NCBI GenBank assembly: GCA_963969395.1 | Contig: OZ017796.1 | Location: forward strand, 2,501-66,500 | Direction: 5' to 3' | Source: Pseudoscleropodium purum | Lineage: Eukaryota > Streptophyta > Bryopsida > Hypnales > Brachytheciaceae | Length of the DNA stretch: 64,000 nt | Shown: one piece after another, positions 45,207-55,749 of the stretch | Numbering within the stretch: the first letter of the stretch is position 1 | Layout: every line of letters begins with the position of its first letter | Program-made: the position numbers and the translations under genes | The notes under the pieces: model-generated | Told to the model about the DNA's origin: nothing | Databases searched by the model: none | Seen by the model: only the letters and a program-made list of their open reading frames with translations

Positions 45207-47070
45207 ACGGCTAGTTTTTGACCGGATGGAGGATCGTGATGTGATCACGTGGACCGTGATGATCGGTGGACTTGCCGAACACGGATGTGGGCAAGAAGCA
45301 TATGAAGTGTTTATGCAAATGAAAAGGGAAGGCCTCGAACCCGATGCAATCACGTTTGCGAGCATTCTGAATCCATGTTCAAGCGCAGGGGCTTCGGAGT
45401 GGATGAAGGAGGTTCACAGGCATGTCGTCGAAGCGGGACTTGAGTCAGATTTGCGTGTGGGCAATGCGCTTGTCCATATGTATGGAAAGTGTGGCAGTTT
45501 GGATGATGCTCGGCTAGTTTTTGATCGGCTAGAGGATCGTGACGTAATCACATGGAACGTGATGATTGGTGGACTTGCCGAACACGGATGTTGGAGTGAA
45601 GCATATGAACTATTTATGCAAATGCAAAGGGAAGGCCTCGAACCCGATGCAATCACGTTTGCGAGCATTCTGAATCCATGTTCAAGCGCAGGGGCTTTGG
45701 AGTGGGTGAAGGAGGTTCACAGGCATGTCGTCGAAGCGGGACTTGAGTCGGATTTGCGTGTGGGCAATGCGCTTGTCCACATGTATGGGAAGTGTGGCAG
45801 TTTGGATGATGCTCGGCTAGTTTTTGACCGGATGGAGGATCGTGACGTTATCACATGGACCGTGATGATTGGTGGACTTGCCGAACACGGATGTGGGCAA
45901 GAAGCATATGAAGTGTTTATGCAAATGAAAAGGGAAGGCCTCGAACCCGATGCATTCACGTTTGCGAGCATTCTGAATCCATGTTCAAGCGCAGGGGCTT
46001 CGGAGTGGGTGAAGGAGGTTCACAGGCATGTCGTCGAAGCGGGACTTGAGTCGGATTTGCGTGTGGGCAATGCTCTTGTCCACATGTATGGGAAGTGTGG
46101 CAGTTTGGATAATGCTCGGCTAGTTTTTGACCGGATGGAGGATCGTGACGTAATCACATGGACCGTCATGATTGGTGGACTTGCCGAACACGGATGTGGG
46201 CAAGAAGCCCTAGTAGTGTTCAAAAATATGATTGCAGACGGTGTGAAGCCTAATGTGATCTCCTTCGCTGCAGTGTTGTCGGCCTGTAGTCATGCTGGCC
46301 TTGTGGATGAGGGCCGTAGACTTTTTCTGGCTATGACACAAGATTATGGCATTGAACCCACTGTAGTGCTTTGGACCTGCATGGTGGATGTTCTTGGCCG
46401 GGCAGGGCATTTGGAGGAAGCAAAGCTCTTGATTCGCAACATGCCAGTGGAACCAGATGGGGCAACTTGGGGAGCCTTGCTTGGAGCTTGTAGAACGTAC
46501 GGTAATGTGGATTTGGGCAAACTTGCCGCTAATGAGCGTCTCAAGTTGGAACCGATGGATGCTTCTGCATATGTGCTTCTCTCAAATATCTATGCTGCAG
46601 CTGGCAAGTGGGAGGAGGTGTTGTGGGTGCGCACTATGATGCATGAGAGAGGTATACGCAAGGAGCCAGGGCGTAGCTGGATTGAAGTTGATAACAGGGT
46701 CCATGACTTCGTCGTAGGGGATACTTCTCACCCAGAAGCAAAGGAGATCTATGCTGAGCTGAGGAGATTGAATGAGAAAATTAAAGCGGAAGGCTACATT
46801 CCTGATACCGGGCTAGTGTTGCGGAACATTGAGGAGGAGAAAGAACTTGCTCTTTGCTCCCATAGTGAGAAGTTGGCTATTACTTACGGACTCATGTGGA
46901 CACCCTGTGGACAGCCAATTCGGGTGTTCAAGAACCTTCGAGTGTGTCTAGACTGCCATATAGCAACCAAGTTTATCTCAAAGGTGACTGAACGAGAGAT
47001 TGTTGTGAGGGATGCCAATCGCTTTCACCACTTCCAAAATGGGGTGTGTTCTTGTGGTGATTTCTGGTGA
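45207..47070 (+). CDS. PPR-DYW gene 2, 5'-truncated paralogue, C-terminal DFW
   Basis: From ATG 45226 the frame is 614 codons and open throughout; upstream it is open only to 45187 (TAG at 45184). It starts inside an S repeat (LVFDRMEDRD), so the first L and S repeats of gene 1 are absent. Three 101-residue P-L-S modules (residues 1-101, 102-202, 203-303) are nearly identical, followed by P, L2, S2, E1/E2 (EPGRSWIEV) and a DYW deaminase with H546-S-E548, C574-L-D-C577-H578 and terminal CSCGDFW. Zinc and catalytic residues are kept, Pro after the first Cys is Leu, and the last triplet is D-F-W instead of D-Y-W. Role inferred: site-specific C-to-U editing of an organellar transcript. A functional product would need an upstream exon with a transit peptide joined at the acceptor ending 45206, or initiation at 45226 without one. 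Confidence 0.9.
45226..46140 (+). repeat. Three near-identical 303-bp P-L-S modules inside PPR gene 2
   Basis: The phrase GAGGATCGTGA(T/C)GT recurs at 45229, 45532, 45835 and 46138, a strict 303-bp period. Units differ at few positions. They are more alike to each other than to the modules of gene 1 (for example HVVEAGLESD throughout here, HA(H/R)EAGFESD throughout there). Confidence 0.94.
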
Positions 47071-49130
47071 TGGGGTTGGCAATCCTGACCAATTGTAGCC
47101 TATGTTGTTGTTTGGAGGTCTTCATTGGAATTTGTCATCATTAGAGAATATGTTAATGCATTGATCATTGATTGAAAACTATTGCATTGGTTGGAAATGA
47201 CACCACAAACATGTTCATAGAGGTTGTCTACTCCTACATTTTCTTCACCTATTGTTTATGTGAAAAACACATAATCAAGGCTAGCAAATTTAGCTTTAGA
47301 AATTATTGTAGCACTACCATTCACCTTACATCTTTCTATTGGTAACATGAAAACCCAAGGATTCTTTATTGAGAAGACTATTCATATGGAAATATCAATT
47401 GATTATTTTGAAGTCCTTCCTTCAAGAAAAAGACCATGCAAGCTTTTATTTTTTTTCCCAATGGTGAGTTCACTTTAGTTGCTTTAGCAATTGTGCTTAT
47501 TTTGGTAACTTGATTTTTGATCTTGGTCTTGGCATCAATATTGGAAGTTAATCCCTACAAGACCAACAATATTTGTAATAAGTTGCCAAAAATTGTTATG
47601 TTTAAGTGCATTGAGAGAAAATACAATAGAAAAAGTTTATTTTTTGAAATTTACTTGTACAAAAGTATACTAAAAGGCTACTATAGGAATGTACAAAATT
47701 TCAGCCCATTTGATAGGGTAGATTGCAAGCTTATAGAAAAAAAGGATTTTTTTGGACCTTCTTTGATAGGGTCAAAAATCTTTAACTTCTCATGAAAGGA
47801 GATTTTTGCACTTCTCATAGTTTTTTTTACCATTGCCTATTATATCATGGTAGTTATATACATGCCAAATTGTAAAAACAAGTGAGTTTGTTTTCACCAA
47901 TTGTTCAAAGTGACCCTTTTTGCCCAAGAAACTTCAAGCAACACAACTTTGAATTTGGGCACCTAATACAAAATGATATATGTATTTTGATGAAGTTTAT
48001 GTGAGTCCACATTTTGTTTCAAAATCTCACAAACATCCATTCTAAAATGACTTCTGTGATACTAACCTTAATTTCATGTTGTTCCTTTGAAGGATAATGG
48101 ATGTTTTAGGGATTAATGTTGAAGCTAGGTGATTCAAGCATGTGTGACGTATATTGTATCACTATAAATTCAAGATTAATAAATAGTTTTTCTTCTAAAA
48201 TGTACTTTTATTGTAATTCAAGATTGTTTACATGCTACTATTTTTTCTACCATAATTTCTTGTTCTATATATTTATTGGTTTGAATGGTCTTTGTTGCCA
48301 TAGGTGTTCTATTTACACTCTAGTTTTGAAGCCATTTGTTGAATAATTATGTGACTTTTAGGCTTTTCAATTATGATAAGTGATCCATTTTTAGGAATTA
48401 TAATTAGTTTGCTACGTCAATCATTTATCCTATTAGTATGTGACACTAATTCACAAATGATAAACTATTCATAAAATACTTAAATTAGTTTACATTGAAA
48501 TCTTTAGTGTATTCTATTAATTTTCATTGAATAAAATTAGTGCTTAAAAAATCTATAACCCCTATATTCTATCACTGTTGGGGTTGTATCTACAAAATTT
48601 ATAACCATTAGTATTTTAGTTCTAAAGAATAAAAATAATGAATTGGTAAATCTATAATCTATTTATTCTTCAAAAGACACTAATATTGTGCCTTTTCTAA
48701 TCGGATAAATTTATGTAGCTTAAACTAAAGCTAATAATATACTTGACCCTCTCAAATGATATTGTTTTAAAAGAGAAATCACTAAAAGAAATTCTTGTTT
48801 TTTTGACAACCTTGGATTTTTTGGAACAAATTTTTTTTGACATCTATGTCGACATTTAACTCTTTTTATGTTTTTTATGATGTTCATTGGATTTTATTTT
48901 TGACATAAAAGAACTAGATGTCAATATAGATGTAAAAAAAAATCTACCACAAAAAATCCAGACTTGTCACCTAAAACACAAGTTTCTTATGGTGAATGGG
49001 CTTCAAAATGAAGCCACATGTATTTACAACTTCACATGTGGAACTTGTTATTAATAAATCAAATATATACACAACGTGTCAAATTTTTAAAATAAATTGG
49101 GGATGTCCAATTACAAATTATGTCAATAGA
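47071..49130. other. 3' flank of PPR gene 2, homologous to 13421-14628
   Basis: Landmarks in the same order as in gene 1: GGTTGGCAATCCTGACCAATTG at the stop, GTTCATAGAGGTTGTC at 47213, GAGAAGACTATTC at 47371, GAAGCTAGGTGATTC at 48120, TTAGGAATTATAATTAG at 48392, GTGACACTAATTC at 48441 and GGCTTCAAAATGAAG at 48999. About 600 bp near 47500-48110 and the CACTA-type element at 48780 are extra. No gene is seen. Confidence 0.8.
48780..48994. mobile_element. CACTA-type miniature element, copy 2, with target duplication
   Basis: It is 215 bp, starts CACTAAAAGAAATTCTTG and ends ACAAGTTTCTTATGGTG, so the right outer pentamer is TGGTG instead of TAGTG. Flanking triplets AAT (48777-48779) and AAT (48995-48997) match, as expected for CACTA elements. 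The homologous flank of PPR gene 1 (near 14500, ACAAATGGACTTC) has one AAT and no insertion. Interior has a GACATCTATGTCGACATT / GATGTCAATATAGATGT hairpin. Confidence 0.85.
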
Positions 49131-52089
49131 GAGGGTTGAAATAATTGATTACTATTAAAGTTAGAATTTTCTAAACAAGAAATATTTGTAGATTCTTAGA
49201 ACTTCAAACAACTAGAGTGTGTCATTACAGAATGTATAGGAGCATTTCTCACCACTTAAGTGAAAATTTAGTAGTTGACTAAATTATAACTTTAAGGTCT
49301 TGGAAATTTAAACAATTGTATCATTGTTTGTGTAGTGAAGAATCGTTTTGCTTGTGATGTATATTGAAGGGCTAATACTTGTTTTAAAATGTTTCCAATT
49401 TCAAATATCACTCTAAGGTTTCAAAATTGCCTATAACCAAGTTTGTTGTTAGTTGGTGCTAGGCTCTAATGCCGTCCCTCCACTAAATGTAGATACCCTT
49501 AACACCTAAAATCCCAAGTGTCCCCTTGGGAGACATTTTGGTTTTCAGGTAAGCTCATTCAATCTTAATATTCAACATGATTTTTTCAAATTTTTTGAGA
49601 GCTTGTAGTTTCTTACAAGCTTTGTGTGCATATAAATTTCATAGAATTTTGACTTATAATTTAGGAATTATGAGCATTTTTTCAAAAATTTCAGTTTGTT
49701 GGATAGTTGGGGCAAGGGAATCTGCCTTGACTATGGCAAAGCAAAAGTATTGGGTACAAGAGGATACCAAGGGGAGGGCAATGGATTCCATGATGAAGAG
49801 TTTTTAATTTTAGTTAGTTATAGTTCCGAATTGGAAGTTCTAGACAACTCAGAGCTCCCTATGATTAAAACATACCAGGAACATAGTGGGAACATATCGG
49901 GAACACACCTTGACCCTTTTTCTATACCATGCTCAAAGCCATATTCCATTCTTTATTCACATAGTACTTCTAAATTCTATAGGTAATAGATTTTTTGCTT
50001 TTGTTTTAATTTCTTTTTTGAATATTGTAAAGGCATACTATATCTTTCAATCTATAATGTGGATTTTTGAATTTCAGATTTATGTGGTGGAAAACTTGCT
50101 CAAAAAAATATGTGAAGCATTGTGAACTCTTGGACATTGTTGCATTGCAATATTTTTTTGGATGTGTTCCATATCATTTTTTGACTTGAAATTTTTTGGA
50201 GACATTCCAAATATGATCTAGAGTATGATAGATTTTTAAATTTAGTACCCATAGTGAAAAAAGTTTCCACAATCAATGGTCAAAGACAACTAAAATTGTC
50301 GGGCATAGTCAAAAAATGAAAAAAAAAAACTTTGACTTCAAATGCATTAGAAGATTTTTAGGGCCTTTGGATGCCTGGGAGTTATCACAGCCTACAAACA
50401 CAGAAAATAGGTTCGGTGCAGCAGTTTGACGTGGCCAAGACCCTGCCATGTCATTGATAAAAGAATTTTAATTTTAATTTTGCATTTGGAGACTAATTTT
50501 ATTTTATTTATTTATTTTTATGAATTTTTTTTTTGACAATAGGCCGTTCCCCTCACTGCAAGGAATAGCTACAGGAGAACAAGCCCGAAACAGGCTTCTA
50601 GACCCCCCAAAACTCTTCTAATGCTTATATCTTTCAATCTATGTCGTCAAATGTCACAAAAATTTTACCATTTCTTTTTCTATAAATCTAGAACAAGATC
50701 TAATGGTTAGATTTCCAATAAAAACATTTTGTTGAAAATTTTGATAAACGCAGCAATAGGGGCAATTTTGAGTGGATTTTGACAATAAAATGGTTTAGGT
50801 AATTTAGGAGTTAATTAAGTGACTTAGAGCATCCTTAGTCTAACTTATAATATGTTCCCAATAAAGTACACTTTTATCAGTTCTTCAATTTCAAGGGACC
50901 CAATCACAGTCTTTATATGTATACAAAAAATATTTAATGCACCAAATATAAGTCATCTTATTTAGAGTATTTGACAAGATCCTATTTCAAGTGTAATCAT
51001 ATAGAAGAATCCATCTAAATTTAATCTTAGAAGATGCCTTGAGGGATTAAAAACATTGAAGAAATTTGAAGAGTTGATTTGTTCAACAACACAAAAAGCT
51101 ACTTTTTATCCATTTTGTTGAGTGTCAAATGGATTATTGGGCTACACTGAGATGCCCTTATTAGAAAAAATGCTCATAAATAAGCTCTAAAAGTAAAGAT
51201 GCCTATTACCAAACTTTGTCTCAATTCTGCCCTTATATACTAACAAACTACATTTTGTATTCTAAAATGTGCATAGATGGTACATGAAGGCAAAATTGAA
51301 ACTAGGTTGATGAAAGATATGGTATTTCTTATCATTGTTTTACTATTTCTCACCCCTAAGATTGCGACTGTTTATGGCTTTAACTCAATGTCCAGAGATG
51401 CCATATTTGTCTTGTTCCTCTTGCCGCTTGATAATCAATTGCGTTGTATTTTTTATCGTGTTTGTTTTTACTAGCTAAGGTAAACCAACCTATGATAGTC
51501 CAAATGCCAACCAACTCCTCACACGCAAAAAAATTCTATTGATGCACATTTTAAGAACTGGAATGTACACCATTAGTACAATTTTGCCTGTGATGGGTTG
51601 GCTCCCATTTGGATTGTCATAGTAGAGTTACTTTAGTAGCTTCGCATGGTGAATTCCAATGTTTTGTTAACTATATTTCGATGAGGCATAGCAATATATG
51701 CATATAGAAGTCCCAAATGCCATCAGGCATGTGGGCCTATTATGGGATATTGATGTTTGACCACAACTGCATGTATCGCGGATGTTGTTGAAGCTTGTAG
51801 TGGCGTAGTTTGGATTGCATCAAAGGAAATGGGTCTAGTTTCTAGGTATACAATGACCTTAAAAAGAGAGAAAGGGGTTGAATTTTTTGGGCTTTAATTG
51901 AATCCCCTAGCTTCTTGGCCTCAAGGTCTTTACATATGGGAGAATTGACCCCTACTATAATTTATTCTTTTGAGTAGTTAAAGATGGCCTTCAACCTAGA
52001 TAGGGCTGAAATTTTATATAATTAGCCTCAAGAGGAATTGGCCCGGGTGTTATGGGTAAAGCAATCTTTAAGAAACCCTAAACCCTAAA
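49131..52089. other. Long AT-rich spacer, no gene called
   Basis: Several frames of 60-96 codons occur (for example 49696-49986, 51277-51474) but show no family match, matching exons or codon signal that I trust. A short GC-richer patch at 50540-50620 has no recognisable content. Confidence 0.45.
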
Positions 52090-52744
52090 TTATTTGCACT
52101 ACAAAGTTTTGAGGTTTAAATCTTCATGGTGGGGAATTGAATTGAGAGTTTAGAAAAAAAAATTCAAAAAAATGTAGTTTTCATTCTTAAAATCAATTAT
52201 TAAATAAAAATAGGTACAAGATAGAAATAAAATCTAAACTATTAATATCTCTAAAATGGAATTAAAACACACTAATTCCAATGGTAAGATTAATTTAGCA
52301 AGAAAACTAAACCATGTGGAACTTTTTTTTATCATTATAAGAATTGCATTTGGAAATGAATCTTAAAAGTTATTTTTTTTAAAAGATGCTTTTCAAGAAG
52401 ATGCTTGCCCCCAAAACAAAATTATCCATAACTTTCACATCACTTATTCAAATGAAATGAACCAAAGGTTTCCATGTAGAAAAAACTTAATCTATGAGAA
52501 AAAATTTATCCCCCCCCCAATTCTTTGAATTTTTTTTGGTTGCCCATTCTCCCATGGTTTGAGCTTATTTGGGCACAATTTTTATTCTTGGACATCGATT
52601 GAAAAAAAATTATATTTCAGCGAAGCTAATCAATTTTTCTTTATACAAAAAAATTTCAAAAATTCTTGACAAAATTTGAAATAGTAGATACCTACCCGAA
52701 ATCAAATTTGTCCCCGGAAGGAATAATGGTTCTTTAAGGGTTAA
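52090..52744 (-). mobile_element. TTAA-bounded dispersed repeat, copy D5 (left-truncated)
   Basis: It ends TTCTTTAAGGGTTAA at 52744, the same terminal inverted repeat as D4, with TTAA at the edge. TTTGCACTACAAAGTTTTGA near 52094 and AATGGAATTAAAACACACTA near 52255 match D4. The other end is missing. Confidence 0.72.
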
Positions 52745-53089
52745 GATACTTTAATTTTAGAGATGAGTATAAGCATATAAATTTATTCAATAAACATTTT
52801 TTTTGTTTTTGTGTGTGAATGGAGATCAAATTAGACTCAATTTTAGGAACTCATGGTGATAGATGATTAAATGTTGTTGGATTTAGAGTATTGCCGTGGG
52901 ATTCCAAGAAGTGCAAGAGTTTAGTTATAAACAACTTAATTGAGTTTGATTTGAAGGGATGCTTCGGCCGGTATTGTAAGGTTGGGAGTTGCTTCTTCTC
53001 CCTCCCTTCTCCCTTCTATATGTCGTCATTGTGTGTTTGTGTGTGTGTCAAAGTTTTTCAATTGTATTGATGTTCAATGAACCATCTTT

Positions 53090-54080
53090 TGTAATATAAG
53101 CTTTAAGCGTATAATTGTAACTGTATGTAAGTCCCAACAATTGGGCAATTGTTGTATGTGTAATTAGGAAGAGATTGAAGTCTCAATGATTGGGCATATT
53201 TTGTTGTTGTATAGTATTTTGTGAAAGGAATTTATATATTTGTGTGCTTAAAGTTGTTGTTTTTGTGATCTAAATTTGATTTCATCATTGTAATTATTGA
53301 ACTTGCTTTTAGCAGTGTGTGATTTCATTGCGGCTTAAAGCAATTGTTGAAAGGAAGTTAGTTTATAGCTTGAAGTAGTTAGTTGTGATGTTTACAACTT
53401 GGGTGGTTGAACCAATGTATGTCTTCTTAAGCGTGTAGTATTATTGTGTAAGGGTTGAATGCTTAAGCGATGTATGTTAGTCTTTTGATTTGAACTTATC
53501 AGTGAGTGATGTATGCTTAAGCAATTGTTAATATGTTTACTGTTGAGAGATAACTTTAAGTGTTTGTATTGAAATAGATTGATGGCTTGAAGCTGAGTAA
53601 TGTTTGAGTGAGAAAATATACTTGAATTGTAAATTTCTTGTATAAAAATCCTAGTGATTGGGTGAGTATGAATTTGTATGTATATCTAGTGATTGGATGA
53701 TTGCACTCTAAGTTATAGCTTGAAGCTATATTAGAAATTGGAAGATTGAATTTAATTGGATTAAGGAATATGTGAATGAGAATTGGCACAAATTACAGCC
53801 TTGTATTGGCAAATGCTTAAAAGCAATTAGATAGTCTTACAATACACTTTTTGAGTGAGTGTACAATGAAATTGTTTTAATAGAATGGCTTTAAGCAATT
53901 TATTATAGAATGCTATAAGCAAATATTGAGACACTAAAGTGTGATAAAGTTGTTTATACTAACTTGTGATTTGATAAATGATGAGTAACGCTTTAAGTGA
54001 ATATTGTGAACCTACGCTTTAAGTGAATGCAACAAGGAGTTAAAGACTTGTTTGCTTAAAGCTATATGTTATATTTTCCC
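53090..54080. repeat. Cluster of GCTTAAGC-like palindromic motifs
   Basis: About sixteen short motifs related to GCTTAAGC, GCTTAAAGC, GCTTGAAGC or CTTTAAGTG occur in under 1 kb (for example near 53101, 53248, 53333, 53370, 53428, 53460, 53516, 53585, 53717, 53806, 53890, 53990, 54014, 54050), often followed by AATTGTT or GAATATTG. This looks like a strongly decayed tandem array rather than a coding region. Confidence 0.55.
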
Positions 54081-54999
54081 TCGCATAAGCATGCTTCTTG
54101 CTTGAACCAACATACTAGGATAAAATTGGGACATCATAATTGTATTGTGCATCCATGTGTGTTGGACGGAAACTAGTTATTAGAAAATTGAGTGATCCCA
54201 ATTACTAAAAACAATGGGATATTTTAATGTTATTTCAATTTAAAATCGACATTGCATAATTAATTCTATTAATGAAAGTGACTCTAGTTGCAATACATTA
54301 GACTATTTGATCATTCCTTAGATATTAAACCTATATATTATAGTTCAGGGTGTTTTGTGAAGTAAGCAAAATACGAACTACAATGAGCTTCAACTAATTG
54401 AAGCCATGTATCCCTGAAAGTTCTATCTATCCACTCTATACTTTCATGTAGCTTGTAAGTGAATGAACTTTTGCTTACAAGCTACTATGTAGGAGGTTGA
54501 TACCTAGGACAATTGACCCTCACCTAGTAGGATATTAGCCACTAAATTTTTTCTATAATCGTTCAAAGTTTCAACTTTTTTTTTACTTTCCGAGAAAGTG
54601 CCAGAATGGTGATCACTTAAAATTTGGTGAAGCATTGTATACCTACATTCATCCATCTTTTGAATCAAAAAACACTTTTCAATTAAATTCATGCACTTTT
54701 CATCCAAATCTGTGAACTTCATTCACATTTAACTAGAAGTGAAAAATTTCTAGTGAAAAAATATTACTTTTCTGTGGCAAAAAGTAGAATTTTTTTTGAA
54801 ATGGTGCAATCTGCCCATGGTGCCAAAAGAAAAGGGCTGGTTGAAATCCGTTAAGTATTGGATGGAGGGTAAAGCAGCCTCAAATTGCTTATCAGGGTGG
54901 TAACGGGCGTGTCTACCTTGGGACCCCCCGATGAAGGTTCTTGCACTTTGAAATTTGGAACTACGTAAGCTTAACTTACTGAACTATACTGTAGCAGAA
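54081..54999. other. AT-rich spacer before the SAC3 gene
   Basis: No gene is seen. GC rises from about 54810. A short inverted pair lies at 54449-54488 (GTAGCTTGTAAGTGAA / CTTACAAGCTAC). Confidence 0.5.
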
Positions 55000-55004
55000 C
55001 CCTG

Positions 55005-55013
55005 AACCCTAAA
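55005..55013 (+). promoter_or_regulatory. Telo-box-like AACCCTAAA at the SAC3 promoter
   Basis: AACCCTAAA lies about 740 bp before the chosen SAC3 start, at the point where GC rises. Telo-boxes near plant transcription starts mark many growth-related and translation/mRNA-processing genes, which would suit an mRNA-export gene. Position relative to the true transcription start is unknown. Confidence 0.45.
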
Positions 55014-55749
55014 GTTCTGTCTTCTGAGGGGCATGGAAAGATCTGAGAGTTCATCAGAATCAGTGTCGGTGGAGCTAGTGATCGAGTATGGGAAAAGTGA
55101 GGGTCAAGTGAAAGGTTACGTTACGTTATCATTCTCCAATTTTGTTCCGTCCAAGAGTGAGCGCCCGCTCCGGGAGCAATTGAGTGGAATGGTCTTCCCC
55201 TCTCGAAACCCTAGAACTCTTTGCGACATTTATCGCTCGCAAGGCAAGTTCGTGTCTGCCCTGGATCGCAGACGCCCCGGTTTCCCACCCTTGCTCGTTT
55301 TGCAACTCTGCCGGGCGAATTCTATGCAAAGTGTTCATGCGTCCCTGTCCCTCCCCTTCTCTAGGCTTTCTCTGCCCCGTCTGCCCCTCTTGTTCAGATG
55401 AGCAGCCTGGTTGAAGTCCTCCGTTCCTGCCATTGCCATTGGGTGCGTCCGTGCCTCCCCCCTGATGCGGCAGCTTCCCCTCATGTCTCGAGCGACCGAT
55501 CTTACCGCCTATAGCAGTTCGATTTCGTTACTCCAAGCAATTCTCATCTCCTCGTATTGTCTTTCTTGGCATGTCTGGATATTAAGCGCGACTGGATTGA
55601 AGCCGTGAGGTTTTTATCCATGTTCCCTTGGTATCCTCTAAATTTCCCTTCTCTGCAATGGTCTGTTTCAACCCTCTTGTCCACCCACATGGATGAGCCT
55701 ACGATTTTCGTGCTGTGATTTTGGTCCTCACCTCCTTATCGTTCCAGCG
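55014..55749 (+). other. Probable SAC3 5' untranslated leader with upstream frames
   Basis: GC-rich sequence directly upstream of the coding start. Upstream ATGs include 55033 (122-codon frame, Ser-rich start MERSESSSESVSVELVIEYG, no family match), 55689 (MDEPTIFVL then stop) and 55693 (in frame with the SAC3 start). If the leader is unspliced these could limit translation; an intron in the leader is equally possible. Confidence 0.5.

Noticed and set aside
55033..55401. 122-codon frame in the SAC3 leader as a separate gene
   Set aside because: It has Ser- and Pro-rich composition in a GC-rich leader with overlapping frames on both strands and no known family; treated as untranslated leader.
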